NCBI GenBank assembly: GCA_017543165.1
Contig: JAFYGL010000037.1
Coordinates: forward strand, 1-5,802
Direction: 5' to 3'
DNA length: 5,802 bases
Source: Victivallales bacterium
GTDB lineage: Bacteria; Verrucomicrobiota; Lentisphaeria; Oligosphaerales; Oligosphaeraceae
Of this stretch, positions 1 through 5,046 are shown in pieces (the first letter of the stretch is position 1; each line of letters starts with the position of its first letter). A model generated the notes under the pieces. It did no database searches. It saw nothing but the letters and a program-made list of their open reading frames with translations, and was not told the DNA's origin. The position numbers and the translations under genes were made by a program.

Positions 1-5
1 AAACG

Positions 6-9
6 GGAG
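6..9 (+). promoter_or_regulatory. Ribosome binding site of the CE15-like esterase
   Basis: GGAG lies 10 bases before the ATG at 20 and supports that start. The reading frame stays open through the 18 bases upstream of the ATG, so a longer protein starting left of the window cannot be formally excluded. The Shine-Dalgarno match makes ATG 20 the best choice. Confidence 0.65.
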
Positions 10-19
10 AGAAAAGAAA

Positions 20-1342
20 ATGGAAGACAATTGGGACGAAAATGCAACCAGGGTACCAGAAAGGAACGACTTCTGCAAGGGCTTCGAGCAAGGGGTGAAT
101 CTGTACTTTGAGGAATATTACCGCTTTCAGAACCATGACGAAAGCAAGGTAAGGCAATACCAGCTGCCACCCTTGCCAGACACATTGGAGGAGTGGCAAA
201 AGCAGCGCGCCGGCATACTCCAGCAGTTCAAGGACTGCGTATATGGCGTCATGCCCCCTGCCCCAGACCATCTGGAAATCAAACTGCTGGCTTCCAGGGA
301 CGATGCACTGGGCGGCATTGCCCTGCGCCGCGAATACCGCGTGTATTGCAGCATGGACAACGGCAAGAAGTTCGACTTCGACATACTGCTCTATGTCCCC
401 AAGAACGCAAAGACGCCGCCTCCCGTGTTCGTGCATCTGAACTTTGGCGGCAATCAGGCAAACACACCTGATGACGATATACGCCCGACGCGCGCGCCCG
501 GGCAGGACCCAGGACACTGGCATGCAGACTGCCCAAACAAGCAGAGGCGCGGCGTGGATCTGTTCCGCACAAACTACATCGAGACCATAAAGCGCGGATA
601 CGCCTCCTGCACAGCATGCTACGGCGAGATATTCCCTGACAATCTGGACGGTTTCCGCAAGAGCCTGTTCCGCCTCTTCTACGAAGACCTACGCCCTGAC
701 TGCGAGATTTCCCTGCTTGAATTGCAGGCGGGACGACGACGCAACTTCGGTGCCTACGGCGGCTGGGCATGGGGGTATTCCCGCATTGCGGACGCATTGG
801 AGAAAATCGACCTGGTGGACGCCACAAAGCTGGCCTGCGTAGGGCACAGCCGTCTGGCGGTGGCCTCACTGTGGGCAGGCGTCAACGACGAGCGCTTCAA
901 ACTGGTGGTCAGCAACAATGCAGGCAAAGGCGGTCCCCAGTACTTCAGGCGCAATTCAGGCTCGCTGCCCAGCATATTCATGCTCCGTACAAACTGGGTG
1001 ACTGACAATTTCCAGCAGTACATCGCCCGCATAGACGACCTGCCAGTGGACCAGCACCAGCTTCTGGCGCTGGTGGCCCCAAGAGCATTGTACGTTACAA
1101 GTTCCAGCAAGGACTACAATGCAGACCCATACGGCGCCTTCCTCTCCACCCGCGAGGCCTCCAAGATATGGCGGCTCTACGGCGAGAAGGGACTGGAGCC
1201 AAACTGCGAAATGCCGCCAGTGCACACTCCTATCGGCGGCAAGATACGCTACCATGTGAAGGAAGGCAAGCATTCCATCCGCGAATACGACTGGGAGCAA
1301 TACTACAACACGGCGGACGAACTTTTCGGCAAGCCCAACTAG
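20..1342 (+). CDS. CE15-like glucuronoyl esterase / acetylxylan esterase-type alpha/beta hydrolase, apparently cytoplasmic
   Basis: This 440-residue alpha/beta hydrolase resembles carbohydrate esterase family 15, whose characterised members cleave the ester between 4-O-methylglucuronate in xylan and lignin alcohols. The nucleophile elbow is GHSR, with Ser277. The following WAGVNDERF and SNNAGKGG stretch (285-305) and LPVDQHQLLALVAPR (341-355) are typical of bacterial CE15 proteins, and His418 in GKHSIREYDW is the expected catalytic histidine. The usual Glu after the SN/SQ motif is Asn300 here. Asp365 in SSSKD may supply the acid instead, as in some bacterial family members. The Gly and Lys that usually follow the SR pair are Ala280 and Val281, so substrate contacts may differ. 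The N-terminus is hydrophilic, with no signal peptide or lipobox, which suggests action on imported oligosaccharides. It lies upstream of the hexuronate operon in the same orientation, separated by repeats. Family assignment is fairly firm; the exact substrate is unknown. Confidence 0.8.
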   Translation: MEDNWDENATRVPERNDFCKGFEQGVNLYFEEYYRFQNHDESKVRQYQLPPLPDTLEEWQKQRAGILQQFKDCVYGVMPPAPDHLEIKLLASRDDALGGIALRREYRVYCSMDNGKKFDFDILLYVPKNAKTPPPVFVHLNFGGNQANTPDDDIRPTRAPGQDPGHWHADCPNKQRRGVDLFRTNYIETIKRGYASCTACYGEIFPDNLDGFRKSLFRLFYEDLRPDCEISLLELQAGRRRNFGAYGGWAWGYSRIADALEKIDLVDATKLACVGHSRLAVASLWAGVNDERFKLVVSNNAGKGGPQYFRRNSGSLPSIFMLRTNWVTDNFQQYIARIDDLPVDQHQLLALVAPRALYVTSSSKDYNADPYGAFLSTREASKIWRLYGEKGLEPNCEMPPVHTPIGGKIRYHVKEGKHSIREYDWEQYYNTADELFGKPN

Positions 1343-1503
1343 TACTTAATTGATTTAATTCGTTCACATCTGCATTGTTCTTTTGGGCTGTATTTGCTGC
1401 GATTTTCGCCTTGCGTGCGAAGGCACGCGCGGCTCAAATCGCAACAAAACATCTCCAAAACTTCAACGCACCTGTATTTGAATTAAATCAATTAAGTACT
1501 AGT
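1338..1503. repeat. 166-base long imperfect palindrome (MITE-like inverted repeat)
   Basis: The outer 24 bases (1338-1361, beginning ACTAGTACTTAATTGATT) are a perfect inverted repeat of 1480-1503. The interior continues the symmetry without any gap around a centre at 1420.5: 36 more Watson-Crick pairs and 3 G-U pairs, giving 63 of 83 positions paired. The best inner blocks are TGCGATTT (1398-1405) with AAATCGCA (1436-1443), and GCGTGC (1413-1418) with GCACGC (1423-1428). The outer arms are A/T-rich and intact, while the inside is eroded, as in terminal inverted repeats of a small non-autonomous element. Both ends carry CTAG, which could be a target duplication but is itself palindromic, so this is ambiguous. 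The left arm contains the esterase stop codon. There is no U-tract after the right arm, so it is not a classical intrinsic terminator. No protein is credible inside it. Confidence 0.85.
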
Positions 1504-1517
1504 GGACAGTGGGGGCT

Positions 1518-1535
1518 TGCACCTGGCGTGGTGCA
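1518..1535. repeat. Small hairpin between the two long inverted repeats
   Basis: TGCACC (1518-1523) pairs with GGTGCA (1530-1535) around a six-base loop. It fills much of the 35-base gap between the two larger palindromes. No T-run follows, so it has no clear terminator role. It may be a by-product of the surrounding repeat structure. Confidence 0.4.
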
Positions 1536-1565
1536 GGTAATGTGGGTGCCGAGGCGGCGCCCACT

Positions 1566-1581
1566 CAGGTTGGTCAACCTG
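1566..1581. promoter_or_regulatory. Palindromic operator-like site, copy 1
   Basis: CAGGTTGGTCAACCTG is a near-perfect palindrome with 7-base arms and a two-base centre. Its core GTTGGTCAAC recurs as GTTGGCCAAC at 1612-1621, with centres 43 bases apart, about four helical turns. Size and symmetry suit an IclR-type dimer, and an IclR gene is in the operon downstream. Assignment as that protein's operator is inference; the repeat could equally be part of the hairpin's own structure. Confidence 0.35.
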
Positions 1582-1582
1582 T

Positions 1583-1612
1583 GTGGATGTCCAACAGACG
1601 AAATCATATAAG
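1583..1612 (+). promoter_or_regulatory. Weak candidate promoter for the operon
   Basis: TATAAG at 1607-1612 matches five of six bases of the -10 consensus. GTGGAT at 1583-1588 is a poor -35 at 18-base spacing. Transcription would start near 1619, inside the second GTTGGCCAAC palindrome, which would suit repression by a bound regulator. An alternative is TTGGAT (1650-1655) with TAAAGA (1672-1677), 16 bases apart. Neither is strong, and promoter consensus for this organism is unknown. Confidence 0.25.
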
Positions 1613-1621
1613 TTGGCCAAC
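1612..1621. promoter_or_regulatory. Palindromic operator-like site, copy 2
   Basis: GTTGGCCAAC is a perfect 10-base palindrome, extended on the right by CTG to match the copy at 1566-1581. It directly abuts the -10-like TATAAG. As with copy 1, binding by the IclR-family protein encoded at 2477-3214 is a hypothesis from position and symmetry only. Confidence 0.35.
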
Positions 1622-1625
1622 CTGA

Positions 1626-1648
1626 GTGAGCGCCGCTTCGGCGCTCAC
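1626..1648 (+). other. Perfect 10-bp leader hairpin
   Basis: GTGAGCGCCG pairs perfectly with CGGCGCTCAC around a CTT loop. It is the strongest local hairpin of the region and would sit in the 5' leader of the operon if transcription starts upstream. It competes with the long stem of 1539-1651. No T-run follows, so it is not an intrinsic terminator as it stands. The remaining leader, 1652-1719, is A-rich and appears unstructured. Confidence 0.55.
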
Positions 1649-1707
1649 ATTGGATGTTTAGAAATTGCCTCTAAAGATTAAAGATAAAGAAGTTAAACAA
1701 CAAGCAA

Positions 1708-1711
1708 GGAG
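1708..1711 (+). promoter_or_regulatory. Ribosome binding site of the RraA-family gene
   Basis: GGAG within AAGGAGA lies 8 bases before the ATG at 1720. It is the strongest Shine-Dalgarno match here and fixes the first gene of the operon. Confidence 0.75.
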
Positions 1712-1719
1712 AAAAAACA

Positions 1720-2475
1720 ATGCCATCACTACAGGACATGAGAGGAAAGGCGAAGGAAGCGGGTTTGATGAAGCTGGACAAGCTGATTGCGGTGCGCCAG
1801 CGCATACCCAACAACGAATTTCCAGTGCCAGTCAAGGAAATATGCCAGCGCTACGAGAAACTCTACACTGGCTGCGTGAACGACGTCATGAGGGAACTGT
1901 GCCTCCTCAACCAGAACCTGCCCAGCGACATCATGCCCCTGAGGGACGAGATGACCGTGTGCGGCGAGGCATTCACAGTGAAACGCGCGCCGAACTGCAT
2001 GATTGAAGGCGAAATGACATTCCGCGCCCAGATGCTGGACGACTTCAAGCCAGAAGGCGTTGTGGTCTGGGACACCAGCGAAGACACGGAGGCCTCACTG
2101 TGGGGCGGCGTCATGACGGCCACCGCCATCACAAAAGGCATACGCGGCGCAGTCATCGCAGGCGGCATCCGCGACACAAAGCAGATTCTTGAGCAGAAGT
2201 TCCCAATCTTCTACAAGTACCGCACCAGCAATGGCTCACTGGGACGCTGCATGATCACGCACTACCAAGTGCCAATCCGCATCGGCAAGGTCACAGTGCG
2301 TCCTGGCGTCATCATTTTCGGCGACATTGACGGCGTGCTCTGCATACCCAGGGAAATCGCATACGACGTGCTGCTGCGTGCCGAAGGCATTGAACGCAAC
2401 GAAGTGGACATTTTCTCGTGGGTGCATCAGGGCGACACCATTTCCGAAATCATCGACAAGGGCGGGTATTTCTAG
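1720..2475 (+). CDS. RraA-family protein (HMG aldolase / 2-keto acid aldolase-decarboxylase-like)
   Basis: This 251-residue protein has the RraA fold signature: an N-terminal part with DVMREL (55-60), WGGVM (128-132), the family hallmark GGIRD (148-152), and GDIDGVLCIPRE (201-212) preceded by VTVRPG. In 4-hydroxy-4-methyl-2-oxoglutarate aldolases of this family the Arg-Asp pair (here Arg151 and Asp152) binds the pyruvyl moiety and the divalent metal, and both are present. That favours an enzyme over the RNase E-regulator branch, which lacks aldolase activity. It is longer than the roughly 160-residue RraA proteins, as usual for the aldolase-like branch. It is first in the operon, and its stop is one base before the IclR start. 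In this context it may act on 2-keto-3-deoxygluconate or another 2-keto acid product; that substrate is inferred. No signal peptide is seen, so it should be cytoplasmic. Confidence 0.82.
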   Translation: MPSLQDMRGKAKEAGLMKLDKLIAVRQRIPNNEFPVPVKEICQRYEKLYTGCVNDVMRELCLLNQNLPSDIMPLRDEMTVCGEAFTVKRAPNCMIEGEMTFRAQMLDDFKPEGVVVWDTSEDTEASLWGGVMTATAITKGIRGAVIAGGIRDTKQILEQKFPIFYKYRTSNGSLGRCMITHYQVPIRIGKVTVRPGVIIFGDIDGVLCIPREIAYDVLLRAEGIERNEVDIFSWVHQGDTISEIIDKGGYF

Positions 2476-2476
2476 G

Positions 2477-3214
2477 ATGGAGGCGCAGAGCCATACAATC
2501 CCCGCCTTGGAAAAGGCGCTGGAAATGCTGGAGCTTCTTGCCACGGCAAAGGACGGGCTGCGGCAGACCGAGCTTTGCGAGAAGTTAAGCCTCTCCACCA
2601 GCACGGCCTACAGAATGCTGAGGACGCTTCTGGCCCGCAACTGGGTGCTGAGAAAGAAGAACGGCGTGTTTGCCCTGGGCAATGGAATGCTGCCCATATT
2701 CACACGCTTCCAGAGTTCGGTGCAGCGCATTTCCGCTGCAAGGCAGGCGGTTCATTCCCTTTCGGAGAGGATTGACATGGCGTGCAAGCTGTCCATCCGC
2801 CGCGGCAATGAGCAGGTTACCATAGAGCGTGCGGAGCCAGTCGGCCCCTACAGCGTGGTCAGCGCGGTGAACAGCAGTTTTCCAGTGATAGAAGGCTCAG
2901 TGGGCGCGGCGCTTCTGGTGGATGAAAGCAGAGAGGCCATCCTCCGCCTGGCGGATGGATGCAAACTGGATTTGCTGGAAAAACGCCAGCCAGAAACCAT
3001 ATTCCAGGGAATTGATTCTGTTCGGGAAACAGGATATGCACTGAACACCAATCCCAATCGCTGGAATGTGGCGGCAATGTCCGCGCCCTTGCGGGACGCG
3101 GAAGGCGCAGTTGCCTGCGCACTCACCATCATCGGCACGAAGAAGGACTTTTCAGGGAAAAACAAGCAGCGCCTGGCAAAGGAACTGTTGAATACAATCA
3201 AGGAAATTGAATAA
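2477..3214 (+). CDS. IclR-family transcriptional regulator
   Basis: A 245-residue protein starting at the ATG one base after the RraA-family stop. An open frame continues 50 codons upstream, but those codons overlap rraA and encode nothing IclR-like. Residues 5-66 form the winged helix-turn-helix, with the recognition region around LSLSTSTAYRMLRTL (37-51) and a wing near LRKKNGVFALG. Residues 80-245 form the effector-binding domain, with ETGYALN (184-190), MSAPLRDAEGAVACALTIIG (201-220) and an amphipathic C-terminal helix. IclR proteins such as KdgR control pectin and uronate genes by binding small acids, which fits this operon. The Shine-Dalgarno signal is weak (AAGGG, 14 bases upstream), so translation is probably coupled to the preceding gene. 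It probably autoregulates the operon; the GTTGGYCAAC palindromes upstream are possible targets. Effector unknown. Confidence 0.87.
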   Translation: MEAQSHTIPALEKALEMLELLATAKDGLRQTELCEKLSLSTSTAYRMLRTLLARNWVLRKKNGVFALGNGMLPIFTRFQSSVQRISAARQAVHSLSERIDMACKLSIRRGNEQVTIERAEPVGPYSVVSAVNSSFPVIEGSVGAALLVDESREAILRLADGCKLDLLEKRQPETIFQGIDSVRETGYALNTNPNRWNVAAMSAPLRDAEGAVACALTIIGTKKDFSGKNKQRLAKELLNTIKEIE

Positions 3215-3219
3215 AATCA

Positions 3220-3223
3220 GGAG
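3220..3223 (+). promoter_or_regulatory. Ribosome binding site of the SDR gene
   Basis: GGAG within AGGAGAG lies 10 bases before the ATG at 3234 and selects it over the out-of-frame ATG at 3227. It lies in the 19-base gap after the IclR stop. Confidence 0.7.
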
Positions 3224-3233
3224 AGAATGACTT

Positions 3234-4076
3234 ATGGAATGGAAGGATAAAGTTGCGGTGGTCACTGGTGCTGGCGGCACATTGTGCTCTGTCATTGCTG
3301 AAATGCTGGCGGGCAAGGGATGCAAGGTAGTGCTGATCGGGCGCACAGTGGAGAAGCTGGAAAAGACAGCCCAGGCAATCAAGGCGGCGGGCGGCACCTG
3401 CCGCATTGAGGCGGGGGATGTGACCGACGAGGCACGCATGAAGGAAATCGGGGAGACAATCTGCAAGGAATGGGGGCCATGCCGTTTCCTCATCAACGGC
3501 GCAGGCGGAAACAACATCAAGGCAATGAGCACCATTACGGAGTTCGACCCCAGGGAACTGGACGGCACCTTGCCGGAAGGGGAACGGGGCTTCATGGACA
3601 TTGACATCGAGGCGTTCACCAGCGTGCTGACCATCAACACGGTGGGCACAGTCATTCCCAGCCGCATTTTCGGTGCGCAGATGGCAAAGGCAGGCGGCGG
3701 CTCCATACTGAACTTCGCCTCCATGAACACATACCGCCCATTGACCAGGGTGGCGGCATACGCAATGAGCAAGGCGGCCATATTCAACTTCACCCAGTGG
3801 CTGTCCAACTACTACTCCACGGCGAACATCCGCGTGAACGCGGTTGCTCCTGGCTTCTTCGTGAACGAGCGCAGCGTAAAGTATCTGCGCACGCCGGACG
3901 GCGGGCTCTCGCAGCGTGGCAAGAACGTGATGCAGCATACGCCAATGAAGCGCTTTGGCGAGGCGCCAGAACTGCTGGGATGCGTGGAATGGCTGCTGGA
4001 TGATGACAAGGCAGGTTTCGTGACAGGCATCACAGTGCCCGTGGACGGTGGATTCCTGGCCTCAACTGGAGTGTGA
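3234..4076 (+). CDS. uxuB: SDR-type D-mannonate oxidoreductase (fructuronate reductase)
   Basis: A 280-residue short-chain dehydrogenase that reduces D-fructuronate to D-mannonate in hexuronate breakdown. The cofactor motif is TGAGGTLC (11-18), the variant typical of the Bacillus UxuB/YjmF branch rather than classical TGxxxGxG. Asp62-Val63 and NGAGG (88-92) are in place. The catalytic tetrad is Asn135, Ser163, Tyr176 and Lys180 (YAMSK). The stretches SMNTYRPLTR, FTQWL, VNAVAPGFF and FVTGITVPVDGGF also fit this branch, and the insert around GFMDIDIEAF (119-128) is characteristic. Gly36-Arg37 after the second strand suggests NADPH preference, which is inference. It is not related to the long-chain UxuB of enteric bacteria, which does the same reaction. 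It is followed after two bases by the UxuA-like gene, which takes the next pathway step. Confidence 0.85.
   Translation: MEWKDKVAVVTGAGGTLCSVIAEMLAGKGCKVVLIGRTVEKLEKTAQAIKAAGGTCRIEAGDVTDEARMKEIGETICKEWGPCRFLINGAGGNNIKAMSTITEFDPRELDGTLPEGERGFMDIDIEAFTSVLTINTVGTVIPSRIFGAQMAKAGGGSILNFASMNTYRPLTRVAAYAMSKAAIFNFTQWLSNYYSTANIRVNAVAPGFFVNERSVKYLRTPDGGLSQRGKNVMQHTPMKRFGEAPELLGCVEWLLDDDKAGFVTGITVPVDGGFLASTGV
4068..4071 (+). promoter_or_regulatory. Ribosome binding site choosing the UxuA-like start
   Basis: GGAG, inside the last codons of the SDR gene, is 7 bases before ATG 4079. An in-frame GTG at 4073 would be only one base away from this site, so ATG 4079 is preferred. The start follows the SDR stop by two bases, which implies translational coupling. 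Confidence 0.65.
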
Positions 4077-4078
4077 TT

Positions 4079-5044
4079 ATGAAACTAGGATTGATGCTTC
4101 CAGTGAAGCCCAACCTGCAATGGCAACTTGCCTCGCAGCTGGGCGTGAAATATGCAGTGACAAAGGCCGCGCCCGAACTCAGCGGCATGAACGACCCCTC
4201 TGACTACGAGGCTCTGAAAACCGTAAGGGACCGCTTCCAGGAGGCAGGGTTCACCCTGTATGCCCTGGAAGGCGACGAATTCGACATGTCCCGCATAAAA
4301 CTGGGCTTGCCTGGCAAGGACGAGGACATTGAGAAATACCAGAAAATGCTGGTCAACATGGGCAGATTGGGACTGAAGCTGCTTTGCTACAACTTCATGG
4401 TAGGCGTGGGCTGGTTCCGCTCAAAGAACGATTTGCTGGAACGCGGCGGCGCATTGACCAGCGGCTTCGACATAAAGGAAATCGACAATGACGTGCCGCT
4501 GAAAATCACGGAAGAGCAGGTCTGGAGCAACTACGAGTACTTCATCAAGGCAGTGGCGCCAGTGGCGACCGAGGCAGGCGTGAAACTGGGACTTCATCCA
4601 GACGACCCGCCCCGCTCGCCATTGCTGGGCTACTCCCGCGTTCTGACAAGCGCGGCGGCATACCGCCGTGCCATGTCCATTGTGGACAGTCCCAGCCACG
4701 GCATAACATTCTGCCAGGCCACATTCCGCGCCATGGGAGAGGATGTGTTCAGCCTCATAGAGGAATTCGGCCCCAGGATTTTCTTCCTGCATTTCAGGGA
4801 CATCACAGGCAGCAGGGACTGCTTTAGGGAAACTTTCCACGACAACGGCCCAACCGACATGGTGAAACTGCTGGAATGGGGCGAAAAATACGCGCCTGAC
4901 TGCCTCCTGCGCCCTGACCACACGCCCACAATGGCAGGCGAAAGCAATGAAAATGTCGGCTACACCATGCAGGGCAACATCTTTGCGGTAGGATACATCA
5001 ATGGCATTCTGGAGACACTGGAAAGCCAAAAAAGGAGAAATTGA
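4079..5044 (+). CDS. uxuA: UxuA-family D-mannonate dehydratase, short divergent form
   Basis: A 321-residue TIM-barrel protein of the mannonate dehydratase family, which converts D-mannonate to 2-keto-3-deoxygluconate using a divalent metal. Recognisable family stretches are CYNFM (103-107), LHPDDPP (172-178), FCQAT (211-215), FFLHFRD (235-241), FRETFHDNGPTDM (249-261) and LRPDH (277-281). By family comparison the likely metal ligands His173, Cys212, His238 and Asp280 are all kept. It is shorter than usual (about 350-390 residues). The N-terminus lacks the family's WFGPxDPV start, and the CTGSLG loop has become CQATFR, so substrate or stereochemistry may have shifted. A GTG at 4073 could add two residues, but ATG 4079 has a better-placed ribosome binding site. 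It sits two bases after the fructuronate reductase gene, which strongly supports the pathway. Family is firm; exact substrate is less so. Confidence 0.75.
   Translation: MKLGLMLPVKPNLQWQLASQLGVKYAVTKAAPELSGMNDPSDYEALKTVRDRFQEAGFTLYALEGDEFDMSRIKLGLPGKDEDIEKYQKMLVNMGRLGLKLLCYNFMVGVGWFRSKNDLLERGGALTSGFDIKEIDNDVPLKITEEQVWSNYEYFIKAVAPVATEAGVKLGLHPDDPPRSPLLGYSRVLTSAAAYRRAMSIVDSPSHGITFCQATFRAMGEDVFSLIEEFGPRIFFLHFRDITGSRDCFRETFHDNGPTDMVKLLEWGEKYAPDCLLRPDHTPTMAGESNENVGYTMQGNIFAVGYINGILETLESQKRRN
5034..5037 (+). promoter_or_regulatory. Ribosome binding site of the SGNH hydrolase gene
   Basis: GGAG in an A-rich setting lies 9 bases before ATG 5047. It overlaps the last codons of the UxuA-like gene and fixes the start of the incomplete gene that follows. 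Confidence 0.7.
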
Positions 5045-5046
5045 AA

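Larger units (their letters stand above)
1539..1651 (+). repeat. 113-base inverted repeat with 48-base arms (REPIN-like or structured leader RNA)
   Basis: Positions 1539-1586 pair without gaps to 1604-1651 around a 17-base loop. By eye there are 39 Watson-Crick pairs, 7 G-U pairs in the plus-strand RNA, and only 2 non-pairing positions (1561-1629 and 1579-1611, both C-A). Each arm also folds on itself. The left arm has a 10-bp hairpin at 1542-1564 and a palindrome at 1566-1581. The right arm has a palindrome at 1612-1621 and a perfect 10-bp hairpin at 1626-1648 with a CTT loop. The element can therefore be one long stem or four short ones. Two palindromic units in head-to-head orientation is the layout of REPIN elements; a structured 5' leader of the following operon is the alternative. 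No RAYT transposase gene is visible nearby. Confidence 0.8.

Noticed and set aside
279..869. 196-codon minus-strand open frame opposite the esterase
   Set aside because: Arg- and Pro-rich shadow of GC-rich coding sequence; no motif and no credible start signal.
1338..1503. Rho-independent terminator for the esterase
   Set aside because: The stem is far too long and has no following T-run; at most it could stabilise or hinder transcript ends.
1375..1611. 78-codon plus-strand open frame in the intergenic region
   Set aside because: It spans parts of both long palindromes, has no ribosome binding site, and its composition follows the repeat sequence rather than any protein family.
1338..1651. 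CRISPR array or tRNA-like structure
   Set aside because: There are no direct repeats with regular spacers, and the folds do not give a cloverleaf; the symmetry is purely inverted.
2327..2476. 50-codon N-terminal extension of the IclR frame
   Set aside because: It overlaps the conserved end of the RraA-family gene in another frame and encodes Cys-rich sequence unlike any IclR N-terminus; ATG 2477 gives a standard-length protein.
3152..3808. 218-codon minus-strand open frame opposite the SDR gene
   Set aside because: It lies antisense to a well-supported SDR with full catalytic motifs; its apparent length reflects the codon bias of the opposite strand.
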